In this document: piece after piece, positions 1-7,763 of the stretch | How positions within the stretch are numbered: the stretch's first letter is position 1 | Layout of the letters: every line of letters starts with the position of its first letter | Source: Phycisphaerales bacterium | Lineage (GTDB): Bacteria > Planctomycetota > Phycisphaerae > Phycisphaerales > UBA1924 | Reading direction: 5' to 3' | Assembly (NCBI GenBank): GCA_029260415.1 | Contig: JAJDDH010000056.1 | Span: 1-13,702 of the forward strand | Length of the DNA: 13,702 nt | Notes under the pieces: generated by a model | Told to the model about the DNA's origin: nothing | Database searches by the model: none | What the model saw: the letters and a program-made list of their open reading frames with translations, nothing else | Position numbers and translations under genes: made by a program

Positions 1-10
1 CCCGGGGCGC

Positions 11-1324
11 TCATCGCGAGACGGCTCGCCCTGAGAATCCGATGGAGCGTCCGTACTTGCCTGAGCCGAATGGGGTTCGTTCATCATCATCAGGGTATTC
101 AAACGACTGGCGGAAAGGCGGGCGGGGCTTGTGCAAAGCCACGTTGGCCACCAGACCGACCATCATCCAGCTCGCTAGCAGGCTCGAGCCCCCGTAGCTG
201 ACGAACGGGAGGGTGATCCCGATGATGGGGACCAGCCCGAGGTTCATCCCGATGTTGATGACCATCTGGGCCGCGACGAACGCGGGCAGGCCCACCGCGA
301 TCAGGCGCCCCATGGGCTCCTTGCACGAGGCCGCGACCAGCAGGCAGCCCCCGATCCAGGTGAGGAAGAGGACGATCACCCCCAGCCCGCCCCAGAACCC
401 GAACCGGGTGACGATCACGGCGAAGACCATGTCGTTGTGGCGCTCGGGCAGCTTGTTGTAATGGACGAGCGCCCGGGCCGCGGGCGCGGGCGTGCCCGAC
501 GCCTGGCCCGCGCCGATGAGCGTCTGTGCGGTGAAGGATTGGTAGTTGATGTCGTGGGCGGTCGATTCGTCGCCCTCGATCGCCTTGAGCATGCCCACGA
601 TGCGGGTCTTCTGGTGGGGCTTGAGAAACGGATAGGCCGCGGGCGCCGCCAGCGCGGCGCAGAGCACGATGATGCTCAGGTGCCTGAGCCTCGCGCCGGC
701 CGCGATGAGCATCGCGAACAGCGCGGGCACGTACAGCGACGCGGTCCCCAGGTCGGGCTGGAGCGTGATGAGCCCCACCGGGATCGCGGTGATCAGTCCC
801 GGGACGATCAGCCCCGTGAACTGGCGGTGCTTGCTCCGGTAGCGCAGGTACTGGGCGACGACCAGCACGAACGCGAGCTTGCCGTACTCCGAGGGCTGGA
901 AGTTGGCCGGCCCGAGCGCGTACCAGCTTCGCGCGCCCGAGCGCACCGGGGCGATCGACTCGGGCAGCACGGGGACCAGCAGCAGGATGAGCGCCACGAG
1001 CAGCCCCGCGATCACGGGCCAGGCGATGATCGCCAAGACCCGGTAGTGCGGCAGGGCGATGAGCGTCGCGGCGAGCATGCCGACGATCGCAAAGACGACC
1101 TGCTTCCAGGCGGTCGGCGCCAGATCGACCACGCCCTCGGGGCGCACCGTCTCGGCGACATCGATCGCGTACACACCCACCAGGGAGAGCCCGATCGAAG
1201 CAATGATCGTCAGCCACGAGGCGTTGATGAGGCGCAGCGAGGAACGCACGTCGTCGCGCGTGCCCGCGCTGGGCCCGCGGATGAGCCCGCCCAGCAGGCG
1301 CAGCGACCCCGCGACCGCGCTCAC
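11..1324 (-). CDS. rodA: RodA, SEDS-family peptidoglycan glycosyltransferase
   Basis: This 437-residue polytopic membrane protein belongs to the FtsW/RodA/SpoVE (SEDS) family, which polymerises lipid II into glycan strands with a partner class B PBP. Family motifs visible in order are QPSE (143-146) after an ARSWYALGP-type segment, QPDLGT (189-194), LPERHND (292-298) and the C-terminal FVSYGGSS (374-381) preceded by NIGMNLGLVPIIG. D298 sits where family members carry the essential extracytoplasmic aspartate. The usual T before this Asp is N and the following F is M. About ten hydrophobic segments run from residue 36 to 397, followed by a polar tail of about 40 residues. The start is a GTG at 1324-1322, chosen because it overlaps the upstream PBP2 stop (GTGA) and has AGGGGG (1337-1332) 7 nt ahead of it. 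The reading frame remains open further upstream only as a shadow inside the PBP2 gene. It is called RodA rather than FtsW mainly because it is paired with PBP2. Confidence 0.93.
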   Translation of the reverse strand: MSAVAGSLRLLGGLIRGPSAGTRDDVRSSLRLINASWLTIIASIGLSLVGVYAIDVAETVRPEGVVDLAPTAWKQVVFAIVGMLAATLIALPHYRVLAIIAWPVIAGLLVALILLLVPVLPESIAPVRSGARSWYALGPANFQPSEYGKLAFVLVVAQYLRYRSKHRQFTGLIVPGLITAIPVGLITLQPDLGTASLYVPALFAMLIAAGARLRHLSIIVLCAALAAPAAYPFLKPHQKTRIVGMLKAIEGDESTAHDINYQSFTAQTLIGAGQASGTPAPAARALVHYNKLPERHNDMVFAVIVTRFGFWGGLGVIVLFLTWIGGCLLVAASCKEPMGRLIAVGLPAFVAAQMVINIGMNLGLVPIIGITLPFVSYGGSSLLASWMMVGLVANVALHKPRPPFRQSFEYPDDDERTPFGSGKYGRSIGFSGRAVSR

Positions 1325-3702
1325 GGCCTCGCCCCCTGGCGGGGCCCGACGCTGGGCAGGTACCCCTCCTGGACCAGCGCGCGGACGATCTGGTTGACGA
1401 TCGGTCCGGAGACCCGCCCGCCCGAGCCGGCGTACTCCATCACGACCGCGATCGCGTACCTGGGCGCCTGGCCCTCGGGCGCGGCGAGCACAACGAACCA
1501 CGAATGATCGCCCTCGCGCTCGACCGTGCTGGGCAGCGGGCCGTCGCCGTCGGGGTCGTAGCTGAGGTCGGGCGCCGTCGCGGTGCCCGTCTTGCCCCAG
1601 AGGCTCACGCCCGGGACGTCGAAGATGGGGATGCCGGTGACGCCGTCGTAGCGGATGGCGTGCCCGGTGCCGTCCGAGTCGTTGACCGAGCCGCGCAGGC
1701 CGTCGAGCGCCAGGCGACGTGCGGCGCTGCCCATGGGCGCGGGGGACAGCTCTCGCACGGGCGCGTCCGCGACGAGCCTGGGGGCGAGGCGTTCTCCACC
1801 CCGGGCCAGCGTCGCCATCGCGTCGGCCGCGTGCAGGGGCGTCCAAGCGACGGGACCCTGCCCGATGCCCATGAGGATCGTGTCCCACACCTGAAGCCCC
1901 GCGCCCGAGTTGTCAGTGTCGAACGCGCCGATCGCGCCGGGGAACTCCGCGCCGATGCCCAGACCGAAGCCCTCGCCCACGCCGTAGTCCGCGTACGCCC
2001 TGGCGATCCCGCGGGCGCCCAGGCGCCGCCCCATCTCGTAAAAGAAGATGTTGCACGAGTGTTTCACCGCCTCGGCGCCGTCGAGCGGCTGGCCCTCGGG
2101 CGAGTGCGTCATGCCGTACTGCTTGTAGATCCAGCAGCGGAACGAGTCGGTCTTGCCGGGCAGCAGGTGCCCCTTGCACACGACGCCCACGCTCGGGTCG
2201 ACAACCCCCGCGTCCGCGGCGGCGCACACCATCAGCGGCTTGACGATCGACCCGGGCGGGTAGGGCTTGGCGATGGCGCGGTTGGTGTACGGCGCGTCCA
2301 GGGCCAGGGCCCGCTCGTATTCGCGCTGCGTGTTGAAGCCCTGCTCGCGCCAGTCCTTGCCGCGCGGGATGCCGGGCGTGGAAACCAGCGCCAGGATCTC
2401 GCCCGAGTCCACGTCCAGCACCACCGCGGCGCCGTTGAGCGGTGTGCCCAGCTCCACCCGCTCGTTGTTGTGCCAGTTCTGCACGATCGCCAGCCCGAGG
2501 CGCGGGTCCATCAGCGCCCGGATGCGGGCCTGGAGCATGACGTCGATCGTCAGCGCCACGTCCAGCCCCGGCAAGGGCTCGCGAGAATCGACGGCGCCCG
2601 TGAGCAGGTTCTCCGCCCGGGCGCCGCGGATGCCCCGCAGCGTCTGCTCGAACGAGTACTCCAGGCCCGCGGCGCCGACCGCGTCGCTCTCGCGGTACTC
2701 GCCCAGATCGAAGCCTCGCTGATCGGCCGAGCGTGCCCGCAAGCCCTCGTCCGACTCGATCGCGCGGGCCCGGCGCTGCTCGTCCTCCGCGTAGACGTTG
2801 CCCCGCATCCGCCCGAGCAGGTGCCAGGCGACACCCTCGGAGTTGATGCTCGCAAACCCCTCGCGCCGGAGCGGGCCGGGCAGCGTGGTCAGGTCCACGT
2901 CGATGGCGACCTCATCCCACGGGTACGCCCGGCGCGTGGTGTTGCGGATCTCCAGGCCCGGCATCAGATCGACGCGGAGGGCGTCGTCCCCGCCGCGCAG
3001 GGTCGATTCCAGCCCGATCAGGCGCTCGAGCTCGAAACCCACCTCGTCGTCCACGCCCTCGATGAGCACGTGGGCCATCCGCTGCTCGGCGATCTGCTGG
3101 TTCGCCCGCGCCCGCAGGCGGCGCAGGTCGTCTGCGTCCGTGCCCATCCCCTTGTCCGCCCGCGCCTGCGAGAGCAGCGCGATCCGCTTCTCCACCAGGC
3201 TCGCGTGCATCGCGTCGATCCGCTCCACGATCGTCCGTGCCCGCGCCACGAGCAGCCCGGGCTCGATGCCCGACGCCTGGCTCAGGCGGACCCACATCTC
3301 GTCGATGTGCCGGTCCAGCCGCTCGCGATAGATCGCGATCAGCCCGTCGCGTTCCTCGTCGCTCAGATCCTTCCACGTCTCGCGGTGGGCCGCCCGGGCC
3401 AGACGGCGCGACTCGCCCTGGGCCCACACGCCCGTCATCACCCGGTAGTCCACCGCGACGTCGTAGCTCGCCCGGTCCTGGGCCAGCACCCGCCCCTTGC
3501 GGTCCAGGATCCGCCCCCGGTACGTCGGCGTCCATGTCCGACGGACCAGCTTGGACTCCGCGTCGCTCCGCAGCTCGCCCCCGCGCGCCAGCGTCAGCCA
3601 CGCCAGCTTGCCCGTGAGCGCGACCGACACCAGCACCATCGCCGCCATGAGCAGCGCGAGCCTCCGGTGGAACATGCTGGGGATCAGTCTGGACAGGTCC
3701 AT
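1321..3702 (-). CDS. mrdA: Penicillin-binding protein 2 (class B transpeptidase), enlarged
   Basis: This 793-residue D,D-transpeptidase cross-links peptidoglycan during cell elongation, as the partner of RodA. A single N-terminal membrane anchor lies at about residues 13-39 with a short cytoplasmic lead. The pedestal starts with RGRILDRKGRVLAQ (62-75). The catalytic triad motifs are all present: S485-x-x-K488 (PPGSIVKP), S549-C-N551 and K704-T-G706 (GKTGTATA). Residues 518-540 carry a loop with Cys523 before the SxN motif. E. coli PBP2 is about 633 residues. The extra length lies mostly between about residues 92 and 245, a charged, helix-prone stretch rich in Arg, Glu and Ala before the segment PGLEIRNTTRRAYPW that resumes family similarity. 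The ATG at 3702 lacks a strong Shine-Dalgarno sequence but directly precedes the membrane anchor. The gene overlaps rodA by 4 bp (GTGA), so the two are probably translationally coupled. A TATGAT-like hexamer at 3791-3786 on this strand could be a -10 box, without a recognisable -35. Confidence 0.95.
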   Translation of the reverse strand: MDLSRLIPSMFHRRLALLMAAMVLVSVALTGKLAWLTLARGGELRSDAESKLVRRTWTPTYRGRILDRKGRVLAQDRASYDVAVDYRVMTGVWAQGESRRLARAAHRETWKDLSDEERDGLIAIYRERLDRHIDEMWVRLSQASGIEPGLLVARARTIVERIDAMHASLVEKRIALLSQARADKGMGTDADDLRRLRARANQQIAEQRMAHVLIEGVDDEVGFELERLIGLESTLRGGDDALRVDLMPGLEIRNTTRRAYPWDEVAIDVDLTTLPGPLRREGFASINSEGVAWHLLGRMRGNVYAEDEQRRARAIESDEGLRARSADQRGFDLGEYRESDAVGAAGLEYSFEQTLRGIRGARAENLLTGAVDSREPLPGLDVALTIDVMLQARIRALMDPRLGLAIVQNWHNNERVELGTPLNGAAVVLDVDSGEILALVSTPGIPRGKDWREQGFNTQREYERALALDAPYTNRAIAKPYPPGSIVKPLMVCAAADAGVVDPSVGVVCKGHLLPGKTDSFRCWIYKQYGMTHSPEGQPLDGAEAVKHSCNIFFYEMGRRLGARGIARAYADYGVGEGFGLGIGAEFPGAIGAFDTDNSGAGLQVWDTILMGIGQGPVAWTPLHAADAMATLARGGERLAPRLVADAPVRELSPAPMGSAARRLALDGLRGSVNDSDGTGHAIRYDGVTGIPIFDVPGVSLWGKTGTATAPDLSYDPDGDGPLPSTVEREGDHSWFVVLAAPEGQAPRYAIAVVMEYAGSGGRVSGPIVNQIVRALVQEGYLPSVGPRQGARP

Positions 3703-3794
3703 TGTCGCCCGGATCGGCGCCCCGCGCTCCCGCGCCGGGCTTGGTCGCCAACCTCTCCGCGAGGTCCGTCCCGCGGCATCCGCCCATCATACGA

Positions 3795-3811
3795 GATCGG
3801 GGGCCCCGATC
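3795..3811. repeat. Palindrome between folE2 and the PBP2 gene
   Basis: The palindrome has 8-base arms, GATCGGGG and CCCCGATC, around one central G. It sits 14 bp past the folE2 stop codon and about 93 bp before the PBP2 start. As RNA it could fold into a short GC-rich hairpin of roughly six pairs. No T-run follows on the minus strand, so it is at best a weak terminator for the folE2 unit. It could also be an operator, or simply chance in GC-rich DNA. Confidence 0.3.
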
Positions 3812-3824
3812 CGCCCCCGGGGCC

Positions 3825-4760
3825 TCAGCCCTCGCTCTTGTCGCGGGTAATCCGGGCGTAGGCGTTGTGGGAGTGGATCGACTCGAAGTTCTCCGAGTTG
3901 ATCTGGTACCAGGTGATCCGGTCCTCGCCGTCGAGCGTCATCGCCAGGTCGCGGACGATGTCCTCCACGAACTTCGGGTTCTCGAAGGCCTTCTCGGTCA
4001 CGAACTTCTCGTCGGGACGCTTGAGCACCGCGTAGACCGGGTGGCTGGCGGAGCCCTCGAGCATCGTCACCAGCTCCTCGATCCAGACCGGGCCATCGGT
4101 GCGGACCTTGGCCTCGATGCGGCAGCGCTGGTTGTGGGCGCCGTACGCGCTGATCTCTTTCGAGCACGGGCACAGGCTCGTCGCGGGCGCCGAGACGCCC
4201 ATGATGAAGTCCTCGTGCGAGTTGCTCGTGCACTCGAACGTCACCTCGTAGTTCATCAGCCCGGGCATCCCCGTCACGGGCGCCTTCTTCTCGATGAAGT
4301 ACGTGAAGGTCGCCTCGAAGTGCGCCTCCTCGGCCTCGAGCCGCTCGCGGATCTGCTTGGTGATCTCCGGGATCATCTCGGGCGTGATGGGCGAGCACTT
4401 GTGCTCGTTGAGCACCTCCAGGAACCGGCTCATGTGCGTGCCCTTCTGCGTGTGCGGCAGGGACACGTACATGTTGATCGTCGCGATGGTCGCCTGCGTC
4501 CCGCCCGAGGGCGTCCGCAGGACCATGGGGTAGACCACGTCCTTGACCCCCACCCGCTCGATCGCGACCTGACGGCTATCGGAGGACGACTGCACGTCCG
4601 GCATCGTGCCCTTGCTCTCCATCTCGACCTCCACAACGCGTCTGTCGCTCATCGGCTGCGTCCCCGAGCCCGGGCTTGCCGCGGCAGCGCCGCCCGATGC
4701 GGTGGCGCCGCCGCCCAGCGGGGTTGATCCCCGTCCCGGCATCGTTTGTTCCAAGTTCAC
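3825..4760 (-). CDS. folE2: GTP cyclohydrolase FolE2 (type IB)
   Basis: This 311-residue enzyme converts GTP to 7,8-dihydroneopterin triphosphate and formate, the first step of folate (and queuosine-type) pterin synthesis. It belongs to the metal-flexible FolE2 family, which is distinct from FolE. Hallmarks are MPDVQSSSDSRQVAI (53-67), GTHMSRF (107-113), LCPCSKEISAYGAHNQR (196-212) and FESIHSHNAYA (292-302). C197, H209, E251 and H296 keep the spacing I recall for the metal ligands of the Neisseria enzyme (Cys147, His159, Glu201, His246). The first available start is a GTG at 4760-4758, only 6 nt after the preceding gene. It would give a Gly/Ala/Ser-rich, probably disordered extension of about 50 residues before the family domain. 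An ATG at 4652-4650 (residue 37) with GGGGA 8 nt upstream is a serious alternative, giving 275 residues. It lies downstream of a membrane-protein gene on the same strand. Confidence 0.93.
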   Translation of the reverse strand: MNLEQTMPGRGSTPLGGGATASGGAAAASPGSGTQPMSDRRVVEVEMESKGTMPDVQSSSDSRQVAIERVGVKDVVYPMVLRTPSGGTQATIATINMYVSLPHTQKGTHMSRFLEVLNEHKCSPITPEMIPEITKQIRERLEAEEAHFEATFTYFIEKKAPVTGMPGLMNYEVTFECTSNSHEDFIMGVSAPATSLCPCSKEISAYGAHNQRCRIEAKVRTDGPVWIEELVTMLEGSASHPVYAVLKRPDEKFVTEKAFENPKFVEDIVRDLAMTLDGEDRITWYQINSENFESIHSHNAYARITRDKSEG

Positions 4761-4766
4761 AGGACT

Positions 4767-5645
4767 TTAGGCGCGTGCCGCCCGACCGCCCGACGCGTGC
4801 TCCGCCCCGTCGAGCATCGATCCGACCCACCCAAGCCCGATCGGCGCCCCCAGCGTGGCGCCCACCAGCACGTCGATCGACTGCAGACGCAGCGGGCCGG
4901 GCATCGCGTCTCGCACCACCGCGTTCTGCAGCGCCTCGCCCCCGGGCCAGAACACCCCGATCACCGGGGCCAGCACCGCGACCAGCAGCACCCCCACGAT
5001 CGTTGCCAGCGGGGGCACGTCCCGCCCCGCGAAGCTCCCGCACCACACCCCCACCGAGCCCGCCCCGATCCCCGCGAGAAAGCCCGCGAACAGCGACTGC
5101 CCACGCAACGGCTCGCGCGCGACGAACCACCCGATCGCCATCGCCGCGACGAACGCCCCGCCCATGGCCGCGAGCCCCGCGCGGGTCTTGAACGTCTTGC
5201 GCAGCTGCTCGTGCAACGCCTCGCAGAGCGGATCGCCCTCGCTCGGCGCGCCGATCCTGACCAGCAGCAGCACCATCCCCAGCCCGAGCGCCAGCATCAG
5301 CGCGCCCTCGATCGCCAGCGTGATGAGCAGCGTGCCCCCGTCGTGCGAGCGGGCCAGCACGCTGACCGGCGCCGTGAACCACGCGCTCCACGCCAGCGTC
5401 AGGCCCGTGACCGTCAGCCCGACCCGCGCCCCGAGCGCGCGTGAGGCGGGAATCCCGCCCACCAGCGCCAGCACGCAGATCCCCAGCGCCACCGCGACGC
5501 CCAGCGCGGGGGTCGTATTCACCAGCAGCGTGACGTCGGCGCTGGCGTCGCTGGCGCGGAGCAGCCCCACGAGCCGGCTGGCGGCCGGACCGAGCACAAA
5601 CAGCGCCAGCAGCGGCAGCGCCCAACGGAGAATGGCCTTGGTCAT
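4767..5645 (-). CDS. Unrecognised 8-helix membrane protein
   Basis: I do not recognise a family for this 292-residue protein. Hydrophobic segments are seen at about residues 6-28, 45-68, 75-93, 107-130, 156-176, 185-205, 212-233 and 258-278, so about eight membrane helices are likely. A polar loop at 131-155, containing CEALHEQLRKTFKTR, probably faces the cytoplasm. Small residues (Gly, Ala) are frequent in the helices, as in many transporter-like proteins, but no transporter signature is visible. The ATG at 5645 was chosen because the protein begins immediately with its first helix, and upstream the frame reads through the divergent gene as a shadow. The stop is 6 nt from the folE2 GTG, so the two are very probably co-transcribed. 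A link to pterin transport or metabolism is only a guess from that position. A 144-bp gap separates it from the divergent membrane-protein gene. I see no clear promoter there. Confidence 0.8.
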   Translation of the reverse strand: MTKAILRWALPLLALFVLGPAASRLVGLLRASDASADVTLLVNTTPALGVAVALGICVLALVGGIPASRALGARVGLTVTGLTLAWSAWFTAPVSVLARSHDGGTLLITLAIEGALMLALGLGMVLLLVRIGAPSEGDPLCEALHEQLRKTFKTRAGLAAMGGAFVAAMAIGWFVAREPLRGQSLFAGFLAGIGAGSVGVWCGSFAGRDVPPLATIVGVLLVAVLAPVIGVFWPGGEALQNAVVRDAMPGPLRLQSIDVLVGATLGAPIGLGWVGSMLDGAEHASGGRAARA

Positions 5646-5777
5646 GCCCGGATCATCGGGGCGCCGAGGCCCGAGGGCAAGCCGGGGGCCCGCCTGGAAC
5701 CCGTCGGGAGCGCGTCGCCCCGCCCGCAATACCGTCCGGCGCGGTAGCATCCGCAGGTCCTGACCACGTTCACGACC

Positions 5778-5783
5778 GGGGAG
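5778..5783 (+). promoter_or_regulatory. Ribosome binding site GGGGAG
   Basis: The purine run GGGGAG ends 6 nt before the ATG at 5790. It is the clearest Shine-Dalgarno sequence on the plus strand of this window and fixes the start of the 406-residue membrane protein. It contrasts with the PAP2 gene at 9624, which has none. Confidence 0.7.
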
Positions 5784-5789
5784 CAAGCC

Positions 5790-7010
5790 ATGAGCGAGCA
5801 CGCGTCCGAGACCCACCCCGACCCGATCGCGCGGGAACCGCGCCTCATGCTGGGCGACCTGACCAGCGGGCTGCTCTGGCCCTCGCTGCTCCGCGCCGCC
5901 CCGCTCTCGCTGCGGACCGGGCGGATCATGCTGGCCCTGGGCGCCTGGGTCATCATCCTGCTCATCGGCAACCTCAACACCCTCTGGTCCGACAAGCCCG
6001 CGTTCATCGACGCCTTCGACGGGATGCTCCGCGGCTCGCTGGGCGCCCTGATCTCCAGCGCCATCGCCCTCGACGGCGAACGCTTCATCCTCGCCGCGAT
6101 CACCCTCGGGGACATCCCCCGGAGGATGGTCGAGGTCTACCCAGTCTCCACCTTCGCCCTGGGCCTGCCCATCCTCGCGGTCTGGGTCCGCCTGGGGGGC
6201 GCCATCGCCCGGTCCGCGGCCGAGGAGTTCAGCCTCGGGCGCGTCACGCCGTGGAACGAGGCGATGCGGTTCTCGCTGAAGAAGTGGCCCGCGCTGCTGG
6301 GCAGCGTGCTGGCCCCGCTGGCGCTGGTCGCGGTGCTGGCGCTGCTGCTGGCGGTGGGCGGGCTGCTGTTCGCGATCCCGGGGGTGCACCTGGTCCCGAG
6401 CGTGCTGTACCCGGTCTACCTGCTGCTGGGCGCGCTGGCGGTGATCATCACGATCCTGTGGATCCTGGGGCAGCCGCTGCTGATCCCGGGCGTCGCGTGC
6501 GAGGGCGCTGACGCGCTCGACTCGATCCAGCGGGCGTTCGCGTACGTGCTGACCCGCCCCGTCCGGTTCGTGCTCTACAGCGCGATCCTGATCGTGCAGG
6601 GCGTGATCATCGTGGGCCTGGGAGCCGGGCTGATCGCGGGCGTCAACGCCTTTACCGCCACCACCTCGGGCTCGTTCATCGGCGACACCCCGAAGGAGAT
6701 CCTCCGCCCGATCCGAGAGGGCGAGTCGGTCTCGCTCGAGCAGATCGCCCCCGGGCGGTTCACCCTCGCCTCGTTCCAGGACGAGGGCGATGAGCCCGAG
6801 GGCGCCCAGAGCAGCGAGCCCTCGGGCCCGATCGTCACCCACGGGTGGTCGCGCCGCATCGTGAACTTCTGGACGGGCGCCCTGGAACTGCTCATCGGGG
6901 CCCTGCTCACCAGCTTCTACTTCACCGCCTCGACCCTGCTGTACCTGCTCCTGCGCCGCATCTGTGACGGGCAGGATGTCGCCGAGCTCTGGACCCCCGC
7001 GCCCGAGTGA
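5790..7010 (+). CDS. Unrecognised multi-pass membrane protein
   Basis: This is a 406-residue protein of unknown function. A polar N-terminus of about 40 residues is followed by hydrophobic segments at about 45-63, 118-138, 167-197, 203-236 (probably two), 258-287 and 360-389. Between the last two lies a polar stretch of about 70 residues (288-357), acidic near 330-345. Two amphipathic lead-ins each precede a helix: WNEAMRFSLKKWPALL (155-170) and GADALDSIQRAFAYVLTRP (239-257). This 'A..RS...V...P' pattern resembles integral-membrane domains of the loosely defined DUF4013/DUF975/GDPD-membrane-domain type, but the resemblance is from memory and weak. A good ribosome binding site supports the start. 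The gene is divergent from the folE2 unit and ends 6 nt from the convergent truB stop, with no terminator-like hairpin between them. It appears to be a single-gene transcription unit. Confidence 0.82.
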   Translation: MSEHASETHPDPIAREPRLMLGDLTSGLLWPSLLRAAPLSLRTGRIMLALGAWVIILLIGNLNTLWSDKPAFIDAFDGMLRGSLGALISSAIALDGERFILAAITLGDIPRRMVEVYPVSTFALGLPILAVWVRLGGAIARSAAEEFSLGRVTPWNEAMRFSLKKWPALLGSVLAPLALVAVLALLLAVGGLLFAIPGVHLVPSVLYPVYLLLGALAVIITILWILGQPLLIPGVACEGADALDSIQRAFAYVLTRPVRFVLYSAILIVQGVIIVGLGAGLIAGVNAFTATTSGSFIGDTPKEILRPIREGESVSLEQIAPGRFTLASFQDEGDEPEGAQSSEPSGPIVTHGWSRRIVNFWTGALELLIGALLTSFYFTASTLLYLLLRRICDGQDVAELWTPAPE

Positions 7011-7016
7011 TCGGCG

Positions 7017-7763
7017 CTAGGCCTTGGGCTTGCGCACCCGCTCGACCTCGGGCGTGATGAGCAGGTCCTCCTGCGCCAGCGGGTCGGGCAGGTCGTCGAG
7101 GGTGATCGCGTCCTCGATCAGGAACCGCCCGACGCGGGTGCGTCGCAGGCCCCCGAGCATGCCGCCCACGCCCAGCGCGGCGCCCAGGTCGCGCGCCAGC
7201 GAGCGGATGTACACGCCCTTGCCGCAGCGGATGTCGAGCGTCACGCGGGGCCAGTCGTACGACGCGATGGCGATCTCGTGGATCTCGACCGGGCGCGCCT
7301 CGGGCTCGGGCCCGTCCCCGGCGCGAGCCAGGTGGTACGAGCGTTTGCCCCCGATCTTGACCGCCGAGTGCGCCGGGGGCTTCTGCTGGATCGTCCCGAT
7401 GAAGCCCTCGAGCGCCCGCTCGATGCCCACGCGGGAAACAGGTTCCGCGCCGGGCGTCGGGATCGGCTCGCTCTCCAGGTCATCGGTTGGCGAGCTGACC
7501 CCCAGGTCCACGTCCGCGAGGTACCCCTTCTCGCCCGCCATGACCTCATTGCAGAGCTTGGTCGCCTTGCCGACCAGGATCACGAGCACACCCGAGGCCA
7601 GCGGGTCGAGCGTGCCCCCGTGCCCGACCTTGACGCGCTTGGGCGCGCCCCCGGCCCGGAGCCTCCCCTTGACGACGGTGCAGATGCCCGTCGAGGTGCG
7701 CCCGTAGGGCTTGTCGATCACGAGCAGCCCGGTGGGGCTTGGCGTCTGGTTCGGGTCGGTCAT
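7017..7763 (-). CDS. truB: tRNA pseudouridine(55) synthase TruB, short form
   Basis: TruB isomerises U55 in the T-loop of almost all elongator tRNAs to pseudouridine. The 248-residue protein begins with the family opening GLLVIDKPYGRTST (12-25). It carries the catalytic motif GHGGTLDPLASGVL (47-60), with D53 as the nucleophile. Y81 in EKGYLADVDLG and the segments KPPAHSAVKIGGKRSY (128-143) and CGKGVYIRSLARDLG (180-194) are also typical. It stops about 65 residues short of E. coli TruB (about 314), so the C-terminal PUA-like domain is absent, as in some other bacterial TruBs. The ATG at 7763 overlaps the stop of the upstream glycosyltransferase (ATGA), implying translational coupling. The location is atypical, since truB is commonly found with nusA, infB, rbfA and ribF. 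Confidence 0.95.
   Translation of the reverse strand: MTDPNQTPSPTGLLVIDKPYGRTSTGICTVVKGRLRAGGAPKRVKVGHGGTLDPLASGVLVILVGKATKLCNEVMAGEKGYLADVDLGVSSPTDDLESEPIPTPGAEPVSRVGIERALEGFIGTIQQKPPAHSAVKIGGKRSYHLARAGDGPEPEARPVEIHEIAIASYDWPRVTLDIRCGKGVYIRSLARDLGAALGVGGMLGGLRRTRVGRFLIEDAITLDDLPDPLAQEDLLITPEVERVRKPKA

Noticed and set aside
1325..1888. Upstream extension of RodA to 625 residues
   Set aside because: It lies inside the PBP2 gene in another frame and is Arg/Gly-rich. Family similarity begins only after the GTG at 1324.
1504..3861. A 785-codon open frame on the plus strand opposite PBP2
   Set aside because: It is compositionally biased (Arg, Ala, Val, His, Asp), without motifs. PBP2 on the other strand has all catalytic motifs in frame.
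3702..4727. A 341-codon plus-strand frame opposite folE2
   Set aside because: It shows no recognisable domain or start signal, and FolE2 on the opposite strand is well supported.
5646..6842. Upstream extension of the 292-residue membrane protein frame to 691 residues
   Set aside because: The extra 399 residues are antisense to the well-supported gene at 5790-7010 and look like a shadow. The helical protein begins at 5645.
7001..7053. GCCCGAG/CTCGGGC inverted repeat at the convergent gene ends
   Set aside because: The arms are only 7 bases with a 39-nt loop lying in coding sequence, and such GC words are common here by chance.
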